A program made the position numbers and the translations under genes. The notes under the pieces were generated by a model that worked only from the letters and a program-made list of their open reading frames with translations, was not told the origin of the DNA and did no database searches. A DNA stretch of 64,000 nucleotides, from the NCBI GenBank assembly GCA_025331445.1, contig JAIWNE010000039.1, forward strand, positions 62,001-126,000. The letters are read 5' to 3'. The first letter of the stretch is position 1, and every line of letters starts with the position of its first letter. Positions 1 through 12,084 of the stretch are shown here, in pieces. The stretch is from Blakeslea trispora. Taxonomy: Eukaryota > Mucoromycota > Mucoromycetes > Mucorales > Choanephoraceae.

Positions 1-1627
1 ATGTGCCATGCAATACTTTGAAAACTTAAATCGTTACTATCAATTCTTTGATCTTAGACCTGAGCATTTACCTCAAGCACTCTCTGCCTTTGTGGATGGC
101 CGTGGTTTGCATCATGCTGTAAAGCAGATTCGTACACGATGTTGGTACCTCTTCCAGCGCTTTGTCAAGAACTTGAAACCCAAAATGGGACCTTATGTCG
201 AAAATGTCTTGTCATCCATTGGAGACTTACTCACCATCCAAGCAGAACCTGTGGTTGAGCAAAGCACAATGGACGGTATGCCTATCCCTGCTGCTTCTAC
301 ATTTGATAGTCAACTGTATTTGTTCGAGACGGTCGGTTTATTGATTTCTATGGATACAATTGATTCGTTGAAGCAAACTGAGTATCTTAAGATTGTCTTA
401 CAACCTTTGGTGGATGGTATTCAGAATTCATTGTCTCAGCCATTCAATGCTGAAGATGAACTGTTTTTGCTTCAAGTACATCATTACATCATGGCCATTG
501 GTAGTGTTGCTAAAGGTAAGTCAAGTGTTTAATGAGATGAACGGAACTTGATCCACTTATTTTCTTGTTCTTTTCCGAAAAAAAATGCTTAGGTTTCCCT
601 ACTTTGGAGAAGCCTTCAGATGGTACGCAACATCCTCAAACAGTTGTATTTGTTCAAGCAACTGAAATTATTTTGAGTGCTTTGCAAGCATATAATCAAA
701 TGTCTGTCATTCGTGATGCTGTGCGCTATACTTTTGCACGTCTCATTACTTGTTTGGGTACAGAGATTGTTGCTTATTTGCCCAACTTGATCAACGGTCT
801 TTTGACAGAATGTCAAGTAACTGAATTAGTTGACTTCTTACCATTCATCGGTCTCGTTGCTCACAAGTACAAACCAATGATTGAGCCTATCATTGACGAA
901 TTGTTGTTACCCTTGGTAAGACGTGTCTTTGACTTTTTGAACACAACGCCTTCTGGCACAGATGAAGCTCTGTTGTTATTGGAATTACGCAAAGCTTACT
1001 TGAGTTTCATCTTGAGCCTGTTCAATGCCAATTTAGAAAAGGTGTTTGTTAGTGAACGCAACTTGGAATTTCTCAACACCATCCTTCAGACCTTTTTGCA
1101 TTTTGCAAAAGACAATTCAGATCCTACCACTCAAAAGATGTCTTTCGGTGTCTTTTTAAAGATGGTTAGTTCTTGGGCTAGTGGATCAGATACCAACACA
1201 AGCGTTTCGGGATTCGACCAGTTTGTATATAATGAACTCTTACCAATCACTTTCTCTGTGCCTATGAGCTCGGCTTTTAATTTGGCAGATGGACAATCTA
1301 TTCTGGTAATGTTTTTTTTTAAAAATTAACAACGATCGAACCCATCTCATCATTTCTTTGTCATAGGTCTTTGGTGAAATGACAAGCATTCAGAAAGCCA
1401 TGTGCGTAAAGCAAGGCAACGACTTTATAGAATATATGAAGAAGGTGTTTTTCCCTTCAATTCAATGTCCTGCTGAAACAGCAGAAAGATACTGTCAGGC
1501 CATTCAACAATACGAAGGCAGACAATTCAAAAAGTATTTCCAGGTAAGTTTTAGGCTTTCTGTTTTCTTTGTCATTTATTTATACTTCTTTCTTTTATAG
1601 TCCTTTATTACAGAAGCCAAGAGTTAA
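1..1627 (+). CDS. LOS1/XPOT: Exportin-T, tRNA nuclear export receptor (3' part, 5' end off the window)
   Basis: The product is the C-terminal part of the importin-beta-type receptor that carries mature tRNA out of the nucleus with Ran-GTP. The frame is open to the left edge, so the start lies outside. I place exons at 1-515, 593-1305, 1367-1543 and 1601-1627, all with GT-AG introns that keep the frame; the last exon adds only nine codons with the stop. The sequence near position 90 (FVDGRGLHHAVKQIRTR) and the following YLFQRFVK stretch match the conserved HEAT-repeat block of exportin-T. No frameshift or missing splice site is seen. The next gene, on the other strand, ends 155 bp downstream, so the two are convergent. 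The call rests on recognised conserved sequence; only the C-terminal half is available. Confidence 0.88.
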
Positions 1628-1781
1628 AAAGAAAAAGAGAAAGAATAATAATAGATGGAGCAAGAGAAGCGGAAAAAGTGTAAAAAAAAAAAGAAGCCAA
1701 GATGAAATTCGCTTATTTTCTCTCTTCTTCTTTTTTTTATTATTGCTTGCTATACTAGAGATATGTAATAAAGCTACCTGT

Positions 1782-2360
1782 TTATTTTCTTATTGTATAA
1801 TGTCTCGCTTTACGGTGATGTCCCTTTTGATGAGGCAAACGGGAGAACTTGAGCGTACTGTTTTGTTTGATGCCTAATTGACTCACAACTGCTGTGTCTT
1901 CAAGTAACTTTTGTTGTTCAAACATTAGACAATGAGAATGCCAAATGTATCTCCTAGAAAGAAAATCAATTACTATATTGACAGATAGGTTGTACAAGAA
2001 TATATATATATTTACCAGCTAATTTTTCTACTTGCTTGTTTGTCCACACGCTCTACTTCAAGACGTATCAAACGCTTTATGTCTTTCACAGTAGAAGATT
2101 GTCGAACAACTATATCTATACTCAATGCTTAGTATATTGCTGGCTTCTTTTGCTTTTCTTTCTGTTTGCTTACTGAGAGGAGGTAGAGGCTCACGATGGA
2201 TAGTGATATTATAGGCTTGTCCTTTTTCAATTGCAATAAGTGCGTTCAATTCTTCTCTATCTGGAATAGATGATACGTCTTGAAGTAACTCATCTTTCAA
2301 CAACTCGCTGATCTCGGCTTGAATCTTGGCTAACAATGCTTGGTCATCGTTGCCAGACAT
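1782..2360 (-). CDS. SNRNP25: U11/U12 snRNP 25 kDa protein (minor spliceosome)
   Basis: I assemble a 150-residue protein from exons 2360-2174, 2109-2016 and 1953-1782 on the minus strand; both introns are GT-AG and the joined length is a multiple of three. The N-terminal helix (DELLQDV, then IAIEKGQA) and the C-terminal ubiquitin-like fold match SNRNP25, including the joined KISWRYIWHSHCL segment and the LLEDTAVVSQLGI/KFSRLP strand. SNRNP25 is a component of the U11/U12 di-snRNP that recognises U12-type introns. Its promoter is shared with STRAP: the two start codons are 163 bp apart and divergent. Neither intron of this gene has a U12-type ATATCC or GTATCC donor. The family call is firm because the match holds across all three exons. 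Confidence 0.85.
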
Positions 2361-2523
2361 ACACAGACTATAAACGTGTTTTTGCTTTTCTGTCCTTTTT
2401 CCTATAAAAAAAAAAGAAAAGAAAATTAAATAAGGTCTTCTTTTTTTTACGTATTTTTTTTTAATAGAACACTATTATACCAAGAAGGCAGAAGACAGAA
2501 AAAAGGAACGACATCTGCATACA

Positions 2524-3766
2524 ATGAACATCACCTCCAATACCAAGGAAAGCAATAGAATTATTCCCTTGACCTGCTCAGGTCATACACGTCCAGTAGT
2601 TGATATCCAGTTCTCTCCTGTCACTTCAGACGGTCATTATTATTTAATATCTGCTTGCAAAGGTATTTCAGTTATGCGTGTTTCTTGTTGTGACTGCATT
2701 CAAACGATGGATCATTTCTTACTGTTTCTTTAGATGGTAATCCTATGCTTCGTGATGGTGCTACTGGTGATTGGATAGGTACCTTTGGTGGGCATAAGGG
2801 TGCTGTATGGAGTGCACGCTTATCAAAGGATGCAGAGAGAGCAGTAACAGGATCGGCTGATTTTAGTGCCAAAGTATGGGATACCCGCAATGGTCAGGCA
2901 ATCCATACATTTGTTCACAACCACATTGTCCGTGCTGCCGATTTCAACTCGGATGGTACCAAGATCCTTACAGGTGGATTAGAAAAGAAATTGCGTATTT
3001 TTGATCTATATAGGCCTGATGCTGCTGCTATGGAATTGATGGGACATGAAGGTACAATTAAGGCTGTTGTATGGGATGAGGCACGTCATGCTGTTCTGAG
3101 CGCTGGAGAAGACAGTACTGTCCGTATTTGGGATCTAAGAACAATGCGTCAGAGTGGCAGTATTCAAACATGCCCTGATGCTATCTCCACTATGACACTT
3201 TCTTCTGATGGTCAATATGTTACTTGGGCAGCTGGTAAAACTGCCAATTTCTGGAAGCCTGACAGGTGAGTAGCAAAAAGAAAACAAGCAAGAGATAGGT
3301 GGATCTAAATCATAAAGAAAAATAGCTCTTTTGGCGATGTGAAAACAATCAAGACAAAAGAAAAAACATCATCTGTATCTCTTCATCCAACCCATCAAAA
3401 GTTTGTCGCTGGTAGTGATGAGGATTTGTGGGTTAGGATTTATGATTTTGACACAGGCGAAGTTTCAGGTAAGATAGCAATATCTTTTAGTTTATGTGTG
3501 GTTGCTGAATATGATCTATGTTGATAGAAGTTTACAAAGGCCATCATGGCCCAATTCATACAGTGAGTTATAGTCCTGATGGCGAAATTTATGCTACTGG
3601 CTCAGGTAAAAAAAAAAAAAAACGCACGGGCTTTTTTTTGTTTTTCTAATGTAACTTATTTATTTTCATGTGTATAGAGGACGGTACTATCCGATTATGG
3701 CAAACAGATCCCACAAAACCTTATGGTTTATGGCAGAAAAACAATCAATCAGATTTAGGTTACTAA
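2524..3766 (+). CDS. STRAP: STRAP/Unrip-like WD40 protein
   Basis: This is a 326-residue, seven-bladed WD40 protein. Exons are 2524-2662, 2734-3265, 3326-3468, 3528-3605 and 3678-3766, all joined in frame by GT-AG introns. The N-terminus [13 protein letters not shown] and the [15 protein letters not shown] block, followed by [11 protein letters not shown] and the closing EDGTIRLWQ repeat, are the STRAP (serine-threonine kinase receptor-associated protein) signature. In animals STRAP is a subunit of the SMN/Gemin complex that assembles spliceosomal snRNPs and also binds TGF-beta receptors; in a fungus the snRNP role is the more likely one, which is inference. It is transcribed divergently from SNRNP25, another snRNP gene, across 163 bp. 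Length fits the family. Confidence 0.9.
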
Positions 3767-4177
3767 TAAACAAACAAGTTGATCAGAAATCCAAATTTCA
3801 TACATGTTTCTTTACTTTTCACACAGAAGAAAGAAAAAAAAAGAGAGGGGGGGGAGGGAAGGAGAGGAGGGGAATACAAAGCGAAATTTGGTCTTTGAGC
3901 TGTCGGGTAGTCAATTTTCACATGAACAATGTATAAGGCGGGCAAATGAGGCGGGTTTAAATAAACAAGCTTAATTCAACTCTCCGGCATTTTCCGACTC
4001 CACCTGGTGCATAAAACTTGACTTGTTCCGAAAACGAAGGATCTTCACAAGCCTGTGAAAATGAGGTTGCATGAAAGCTAAATCGAAATTGTATAAAAAG
4101 AGAGAGCGAATTCTTTACTAACCTCTTTTTTTTTTTATTATTCTTTATTTCTCTCTTTCATTACACTCAAACACAAA
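3767..4177. other. Intergenic region: STRAP 3' end and PCK1 promoter
   Basis: There is no coding sequence here. The stretch has an A-rich block, a run of eight G at about 3847, two GGCGGG hexamers at 3937 and 3950, and the PCK1 TATA box and pyrimidine-rich leader. Confidence 0.6.
4092..4100 (+). promoter_or_regulatory. TATA box of PCK1
   Basis: TATAAAAAG lies 86 bp before the PCK1 ATG and is followed by a pyrimidine-rich stretch, a usual fungal promoter arrangement. The paired GGCGGG hexamers 140 bp further upstream could be zinc-finger sites (C2H2 carbon-source regulators bind GC-rich boxes), but nothing in this sequence proves it. Confidence 0.5.
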
Positions 4178-5975
4178 ATGGTAACCTCAAGACCCAGCTC
4201 TCCATACACTGGTTATAGACCTGCTAGCGCAAACTCTGTTCACACAAAGGTAGAAGAAGACCTTCATGAATATGCTGGTATTGATTATGATAAGGTAAGA
4301 TATGAGCTGGAAGAAAGCATGTGTCATGGTATCTCTAATTCAAGTGAAATCCCTCCCCCTTTATAGGTCACTATCATGCGCAATCCTTCTGTTGCTGTTC
4401 TCTATGAACAAGCCTTAACATATGAACAAGGTACTGTTATTTCATCAGCAGGTGCCCTATGTGCATACTCTGGTAAGAAGACAGGTCGTTCACCCAAGGA
4501 CAAACGTATTGTTGAAGAAGAAACATCCCAAAAGGATATCTGGTGGGGCCCTGTCAACACACCCATCTCTGAAAAGGTCTTTTTGATCAACCGTGAACGT
4601 GCTATCGATTACTTGAACACTCGACCTCGCCTCTACGTGTTTGATGGTTTTGCTGGTTGGGATCCCAAGTACAGAATCAAGGTGCGTGTAGTTGCCTCTA
4701 GAGCTTACCATCTTTTGTTCATGCGCAACATGTTGATTCGACCCACCGAAGAAGAACTCGAAGACTTTGGTACTCCTGATTTCACTATTTTTAATGCAGG
4801 TGAATTCCCTGCTAACCGTTACACAACCGGTATGACTTCAACTACATCTGTTTCTGTCAACTTCAAACGTAATGAAATGGTCATTTTGGGTTCTGAATAT
4901 GCTGGTGAAATGAAGAAGGGTGTAAGTAACATTTTTATTTTATTTTCTTGTATGAATGAGGCACTAAGTATCGGATGATTAGATCTTTACTGTTATGCAT
5001 TATTTGATGCCTAAGGCTGGTGTACTCTCTCTTCACTCTTCTGCCAATGAAGGTCCTGATGGTGATGTCTCTCTTTTCTTTGGTCTGTCAGGTACAGGCA
5101 AGACAACACTCTCTGCTGATCCCAAGCGTATGTTGATCGGTGATGACGAACACTGTTGGTCAGACGATGGTATTTTCAACATTGAAGGTGGTTGCTATGC
5201 CAAGTGCATCGATTTGTCAGCTGAAAAGGAGCCTGATATTTTCAACGCCATTCGCTTCGGTGCTATTCTCGAAAACGTTGTTCTTGATGAAGAGACCCGT
5301 GAAGTAGATTACTCTGACGACTTCTTGACTGAAAACACACGTTGTGCTTATCCTATCTATCACATCCCTAATGCCAAGTTGCCCTGTATGGGTGGTCACC
5401 CCAAGAATATTATCTTGTTGACCTGTGATGCCTTTGGTGTCTTGCCTCCTGTTTCCAAGCTCACTGCTGAACAAGCTATGTATCATTTCATCTCTGGCTA
5501 CACCACTAAGGTACCTGGTACTGAAGACGGTATTGTGGAACCTCAAGCCACCTTCTCTGCCTGTTTCGGTGCTCCCTTCTTAGTGCTTCACCCTCAACGT
5601 TATGCCACCATGTTGGCTCAAAAGATGTCTCAACACAAAGCAGATGCTTGGTTGATCAACACAGGTTGGATTGGTGGTTCTGCTGCCACTTCTAAGCGTT
5701 GTCCTCTCAAATACACTCGTGCCATTTTGGATGCTATCCACAGTGGTGAATTAGCTAATGCTGAATATGAAGACCTTGCCATCTTCAACTTGAGAATCCC
5801 CAAGGCCGTTACTGGTGTGCCATCAGAATTGTTGAACCCTAAGACTGCCTGGAACGGAACTTCTGAAGAATTCGATGATTCTCTTCGCAAGGTTGGACAA
5901 ATGTTTGTTGAGAACTTCAAGACTTATGAAGATGAGGCTGCTCCTGAAACCTTGGCTGCTGGCCCCAAGCTTTAG
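4178..5975 (+). CDS. PCK1: Phosphoenolpyruvate carboxykinase (ATP)
   Basis: The enzyme converts oxaloacetate and ATP to phosphoenolpyruvate, CO2 and ADP, the committed cytosolic step of gluconeogenesis. Exons 4178-4294, 4367-4921 and 4983-5975 join in frame to 554 residues, the usual length of the ATP-dependent fungal/bacterial class. Visible marks are the kinase-like [14 protein letters not shown] nucleotide loop, the [20 protein letters not shown] metal/substrate block just after it, and NWDPK-like [12 protein letters not shown] earlier. The start ATG is set by the first exon (TATA box 86 bp upstream) and gives a short variable N-terminus before the conserved [15 protein letters not shown]. 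Nothing is missing. Regulation by carbon source is known for the family; the sequence shows only a TATA box and two GGCGGG boxes. Confidence 0.96.
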
Positions 5976-7530
5976 ATTATATAGTGTAAATAAATAAATA
6001 AAAATATCCAGTTATCCAAAAAAAGGGGAGGGGGGGGGGCGGGAAACGCTATGTCCACTTTAATTTTCTAGTATTTATAGCAATGTCTTGACTATTCCCA
6101 TCTATTGAATGTAAGAAATCAATGAGGCAGTTATTACGATATTTCTAATATGAAGATGTTCATGGGAATGCTATTGATGAGAAGAGCCCAGGGATTACAC
6201 TGTTGAGACTATTGCTACTCATACAGAGTACTTGGGAAATGCCATAGACAACCATATACGATAATAAAATATCTTTGTTTGTAATGTATATAGCATTATC
6301 TGTTTTTTTTTCTTCTCAAAACAGAACTGAATAAACCAAAAAGAATATACTTTCTTTTTATCTGATTGCCATTTCCTCCTAATTGATCATTCGGTCAAGT
6401 CATCACATCGGTTATTTATTTCAACATTTATCGCAACACTGGTAACAATGGCACGAGTATCTTTATTGAATTACACACTTGAGCATCTCATATTTATATC
6501 AAAAGCAGACTTGTCAAGAGGCACACAATTCGTCAAAGAGTTCATGTCTATAGTCTCCCATTTACGAGTCCAATTATACAGTTGATAACAATCTTTTTAT
6601 GTTATTTAGTCAAGAAGCACTTACGACCTATCCTTTTTTTTTACAGCTCCCAAAGTATTTTCTGAGCTAACATTATATTGGCCAACCCATCTACAAGCTG
6701 TTTGAGTATGAATGCCCAACTGCTCTCCTGTAGCTGATGTAATCATACACTTTTCGATCTTCAGATCGAAAAAGTCTAACCTTATACTGAACTGTATAAC
6801 GTACATATCTTTGCTTTGGCTTTACTTCTCTCATAGGAGCATCTCCATTAGAAAGAGCTGTTTAGTATCTTCTTGTTGAATTGTTATGAAGGATGATCGC
6901 TTTTTATGCTTCATTTTATTTCTCAGCAAGTATCTTGTTATACGGAGCAAAGCTAATTCCCAAAGGAAAACAATCGTGCATTCTTTTATGAATTCTGATA
7001 ATACAATTTTAAAATTCTTGAGGAATGGATCGAATTCTGCAAATCTCAATGGCTTCTTTTTTGTTCAGTGTCCTTCTATGAAACTTTCCCAAAGAGAAAT
7101 AGCTTTCTGTACGCTTCTTTTTTAGAAATGCTACTTGGCCTAAACTTATTATTTTAATATCTCTTACAGTAGCTGCTTTCATTTATTTATTTATTTTTTT
7201 TGTACAAATCAAAATGATGAATTTCTTAAGATTGAATTAATTGCATATCTCTAAATCCAGAAAGCTACATTTTGTCTTAACAAGTACGGGAACTGTATAA
7301 CACAAAAATAACAGAGCAAATGGAAAAGTTAAACAATCCATTGCTATGTGCGAATTATACAAGTGAGAAGTGAGAAAAGGGTTGTTGATTTCATTCCTTT
7401 TTGAAAATGACAAAGTACTTAATTCTGTCGGAGCAAATTACTTTTGCAAAAAAAAAAACGTTTTTTTTTTTTGTGATTAGCACTATTGCCTATAATAGTA
7501 TTCAAATGGCGCCTTAAACCGTGCTAAGTA

Positions 7531-7562
<32 letters not shown>

Positions 7563-8501
7563 AAAGACCATTTTTGTCCTGACATGCTATTCTATACAAG
7601 GAAAGAGGAATTCGAAACTTGTTCCTGAGACGGGTAAGCTAGGTCGTCATTTTGTCGCAAAAATTTATACGGATAATAACTGCTCTGTTTCTATACAAAT
7701 ACCAAAAGCTCTCCATGCTTATCCAAGAATGTGCAGATGAAGCTTAAAAACATCTGTGTTGCTACATCCAAGTTTGAAATTTAAGAAGCTATTACTTCCG
7801 TTACAAAAAAAAAAAAAAGAATTACACAATTCAATAGGAGAAGAATTAAGGAGCAAAAGGGATTGAGAGAGAGAGAGAGTTACAGTGAATTAGAACAAAA
7901 AAAAAATTTTTTTTTCTTAGACTGTATCTAAAAAAGGTGAATTGTTTATGGTTCTGACAAAATGAACATACTTTTGCAAGTGTTTTCATACAACGAAACT
8001 TGGGTTTGAAAATTCTCATTTTTAATTGTTTTCATTTTCCTAGTGTACAGAAATTACACTCTACAGTTTTATTTGTATGCTGATCGAATTCTTTGTTTTA
8101 TGTGCCTGACTCAAAACAAACGATTTCATTGTCTACTTTAAAGAACACGCGACCAAGAATTCATTTAAACCCATTGATTTTCTTTGTACAACATATCACT
8201 TACCAAAAGACCGACAACCCTTTTTTCCAAAGCTAACGAACCATTGTGTTGTTTTTTTAGGAGTAAAGACATTCCTGAATTGTGATATTATTGTTTTTAT
8301 TGAGTATATTGAATAAGGTCTATGAAATAAGTGGATGATTTAGGTACATTGAGTATGTTGTAAAAGGTGTAAGTCTAGTTGTATTATATGCATGTATGTG
8401 TAAGTGTGTATACAGGTGTTTCTAAAAAGTCTATAAATGAGTCATATATGTATAAAAAAGGGAATGAGAAGAATGAAATAAAAGGGTAAGGAGAGTACAA
8501 T
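5976..8501. other. Gene-poor intergenic region
   Basis: Both neighbours converge here. The stretch is AT-rich with long A and T runs (for example 7531-7565) and a run of ten G near 6030. The small ORFs at 6621-7125 overlap on both strands and show no recognisable domain. I see no tRNA, rRNA or mobile-element signature. Confidence 0.5.
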
Positions 8502-9362
8502 TTAGAGTTTCAATAAGCCATGGAGTGCTCTCAGTTGGCGCTGATCTTCAGAAGAAGGAAGCTTCTCCCAAGCAATATCTTGAGCAGGAAGCAGATGAAT
8601 AGATTGCGAGACAATCATGGGAGGAGGTGATAAAGAACCGATGCGGTTTTGTTGGTAACCATAGGATGATAGGGAAGATACAGATGAGCACATAGACTGA
8701 GGGGAAGGTAATAAGTCTGCCATGACAACATCTTCTTGCATTGTGCTTGGAGAAGATGACAACGAAGGTGGTAAAAGTTCGTCTTCTACTTCTTTGTCAG
8801 ATAAGGTAGGAGAGATGATTTCTTGTTGTCTCATGTTGTGTAGGGTAGCTGAATGACCACCACTTGTATCTAAAGGGTTCAATTCAGGATATAAGCCTTT
8901 GGGTACTTGAATGTTGCTAAAAGCAGGATCTTGTGTAGGCTGCTTCAAACGGCCATTGAGCACGTCTGATTTAGAATAATAAGAGATGAGATGAAGCTTT
9001 TGGTTGTTGGCTGTACAGATGGAAAAGCTTTGCTTAATAAGACCATCCTGCTTATATGAACAAGCGGGTGATGCTTTGCTGAAACTAGGGTTTGAAAGTC
9101 TTCGAGGTCTGCGCTTGGTGTCTAATTCTCGATAGGTCAAGAAGCTGCCTAAAACGCGGCTAGGAGACCAAGTACGGCCATCTGTCCAACGACGCATACC
9201 TGCTTCCCTTTCATCCCAAGCGAAAACGGAACCAGACCGAATTTGGAGCCGTTCTTTAGATGAGAGTCTACGCTGTACACGGACAAGTTGTGATTTTCTG
9301 CATGCTTCAAATACAATGAGAGCATCTTGAGCTGTCTTGACATAGCCAAAATAAGTTTCCAT
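8502..9362 (-). CDS. WOPR-domain transcriptional regulator (Gti1/Pac2 family)
   Basis: This is a single-exon gene of 286 residues. The N-terminal METYFGYVKTAQDALIVFEACR and the SGSVFAWDEREAGMRRWTDGRTWSPSR segment form the first WOPR box; KQDGLIKQSFSI with the HLISYYSK strand forms the second. WOPR proteins (Wor1, Ryp1, Sge1, Gti1, Pac2) bind DNA and act as morphology and development switches in fungi. The C-terminal 130 residues are serine- and proline-rich and not conserved. I start at the ATG at 9362 rather than the in-frame TTG three codons upstream. The protein is short for the family, which often has long glutamine-rich tails. Which target genes it controls cannot be told from here. Confidence 0.9.
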   Translation of the reverse strand: METYFGYVKTAQDALIVFEACRKSQLVRVQRRLSSKERLQIRSGSVFAWDEREAGMRRWTDGRTWSPSRVLGSFLTYRELDTKRRPRRLSNPSFSKASPACSYKQDGLIKQSFSICTANNQKLHLISYYSKSDVLNGRLKQPTQDPAFSNIQVPKGLYPELNPLDTSGGHSATLHNMRQQEIISPTLSDKEVEDELLPPSLSSSPSTMQEDVVMADLLPSPQSMCSSVSSLSSYGYQQNRIGSLSPPPMIVSQSIHLLPAQDIAWEKLPSSEDQRQLRALHGLLKL

Positions 9363-10647
9363 TTCAAGCAATAAATAAATAAAAAAAAAGGAGGGAATTA
9401 TATAACAAAATAAAAAAGAGAGGGAAAATTAGAGAGAGAGAGAAAAAAAAAATAAGCGATTTTATACTGATTTTTTTTTAAACTTTTTTTTTTTTTCATG
9501 ATCAGCATATTATGTCATGAAGAGTGTGAAAACCGTTTCATGCAAGATGATAAGGGGCGGGGATGGAAGAAAGAAAGACATTCTTGAGGGGGGAGAAAGG
9601 GGGGGGGGGATATAATTGGCCTGAATCGGGAAATTCAACAATCGCGATTCCTGCCTTAACTTGATGTCATGATAAAATATTATTTATTTCTGTAATACAC
9701 TAATCTTTTATTGACTTTTTTTTTTTTTATTCTTTAAACTTCTGGTGTTATCAAAAGTCCAGACCTTGTTTAAGAAAGAAATTCTTTTTGGCGGGAATAC
9801 TACAAACAGACTTTTTTCCCCCCCTCTTTTTTTTTTCAACTTCTCCTTTAAGCATAAATTAACAATTCGTCCAAGAAAACATTATTTGCTGGAATGGTTT
9901 TATCTTAGTTACTATCGTCAGAACTTTATATGTTCTCAAAAAAAAAAAAAGATTTGCTTACAAAACGAAATAATAAAAAACATCACAATTTTAAGTTATC
10001 TCCGAAAAAAAAATTATATAATTTATGAAATATATGCTCAAATATATTGATATAAATCGGTAGAAATAATGATGCCATCAAGATGAAATCATATGCAAAA
10101 CAAAGGCAGATAGGCTTTTTTTTTTTTTTTTAGCTGTTGTTTTACACAAAAGATTACTGCTTTCTAAATTGATTTTTTTTATGTACCTGAAAAATATACT
10201 AAAATTTAATTTGCTAACTTTAAATTCTAAATTTATTTAAAACTTAAAAAGACCCTTGATGCTGGATTTATTTACTTTTATGGATCACATTAAATATTCA
10301 GAATAGAACTTTTTGGAACAATAAGCTCAAAACAGAAAGAAAGAAAAAGAGCTGTTTAGAATTAAGCTTTTTTTTTATGTTTAAGAAAGAATTTCTCTTG
10401 TAGTCAAAATTCCAATTTGTAGTAAAGAACAATAAGATGTAGCAACAAATTAACTGGAAATTCGAAAAACGTGGCTTCAACTGTCTAATTCATTGTGATT
10501 CTGATTGGTGCATTTTCAAGTTAAAACACAATTTGCTGTGATTAAAGAATGTATGTGAAGAATGAAAACGTATCACAAAAAAGCTTAAATGTATACAATT
10601 TTAGTTTATTATAGTCAAAAAGTAAGAAAAATACATGTTGTTTTTGT
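9363..10647. other. Intergenic region with homopolymer runs
   Basis: The upstream region of the WOPR gene contains a run of 11 G at about 9599-9609 and several A/T runs of ten or more. The 101-codon ORF at 9745-10050 starts on GTG and is made of low-complexity AT-rich sequence, so I do not call it a gene. Confidence 0.5.
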
Positions 10648-12084
10648 TTATTGTGTTGCAGATGCTGCCAAATTATCTTCTTTTGTATTGTTGGTAAGTT
10701 GGTTTGTCGTTGTTTTATTTTTTAACACTTTTTCTTTGATAGACTGATACCAGTCTTCCTTTGTCTTGCCATTGAGAATGGCAATAATCATGACAGACAT
10801 GTTGTCATAACCAAGACCAGTAGATGTCTGCTCATCTGCTAAGCAATTATCCATCATGTTTTCACAGATCGCTTCAAGCGTTTTATCTTCAGCAATTCCT
10901 GCGCGCACGAAATCAACAACATCTTGGTTTGACATACAGTCCCAAATACCTAGAATATCATAGATGATTAGTCTTTGCTTCCTTTGTCTTCTCTAATGAT
11001 TACCATCACAAGCTAGAACAAAAAACTCGTCGTCTTTTGTGATCTTGTGGTCAATAATGTCAGGATCACCTATACTCTAGTTAGTCCCAGGCATTTTGTT
11101 ACCATGGTTACGCAATAATGGACTTACATGTCACGACTTGCTTTTCTGCCGGAAGGGAATCATTTTGTTTAAATTCAAAATCACCAATAGCGCGTGATAA
11201 AGCTAGGTTACCTATTTGAAATCATGTCAATACATTTTAACCTTTCTATCCAAACAAAGAACTACTTGCCATTAACACGACCAAATTCAACAAAACCACC
11301 AGCCTTTACGATTCTCTCCATTTCTGCTTCATCTGTTGGCTTATGGTCATAAGAAAGTGGCTTTACCTTGCCATCAATACTCAAAATTCCTCTAGAGTCA
11401 CCAGCATTAGCCTAAACAAAGATAGCTTTGTTATTCACTATGATTCCGATGTGTCTATTCAACTTACTACGATGATTCTATCATCTTCTGTAACAAGAGC
11501 AGCAATTGCAGTACATCCAGAAGGATCATAAGCGAAGCTGTTGTCTATAGTCCATGACGTCAATAATTTCGAAGAAAACACGTCAATGGCACGTATTACC
11601 TTCAATTAAGCTTTTATCAAGAGCTAGGAATGCATCCTTCAAGGCCAGTCCATAATCCTTCTTTTGAAAATGCTCACTCTCAAGTACTTTTTTGTGAAGT
11701 GTTTGACCTGTGTACTGAGCCACTGTAGAACCTAAATTGGCAAAATGTAAAGGGGATTACGCGTATTGAGTTGATAGGTGGCAAATCAATAAACAAAAAA
11801 GAACCCCCTCCTTTTTTTTTAGTCAATCACACTTACCTCCATGACCATCGAATACTCCAAAGAAACTAGCACCGGTATCGCCTAATTTCAACATGGTAGT
11901 ATGTGCGTCTTCCATAGCTAAAATAGTGAAGACAGATTACTATGCTAATCAGAACAGCACATGTTCATCTCTTTTATTTACTAAGTCTCCATCCTTGCAT
12001 GTGCGAGCAGCCATAAAAGTATTTGCTGTTTGCTTCATATGTAGTTGTCTTTTCGGTAATCGGTTCAGATAGTGTTTGTCCCAT
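10648..12084 (-). CDS. Protein phosphatase 2C (PTC2/PTC3 type)
   Basis: This is a Mg/Mn-dependent Ser/Thr phosphatase of 328 residues in eight exons: 12084-11982, 11917-11837, 11731-11600, 11544-11468, 11411-11270, 11211-11128, 11069-11004 and 10949-10648. The joined frame carries all PP2C motifs in order: [27 protein letters not shown], the DHKP block, [18 protein letters not shown] and [10 protein letters not shown], including the metal-binding aspartates. The N-terminus MGQTLSEPI places it with yeast Ptc2/Ptc3, which act in stress-MAPK and checkpoint recovery; MG at the start could allow N-myristoylation (inference). Intron 5, starting at 11269, has a GC donor (GCAAGT); using GC restores the frame exactly. 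The C-terminal tail is short and ends in an asparagine-rich stretch. Confidence 0.92.

Noticed and set aside
9745..10050. 101-codon ORF starting on GTG
   Set aside because: Non-ATG start, very AT-rich, low complexity, no domain; it contains runs of T and A typical of noncoding sequence here.
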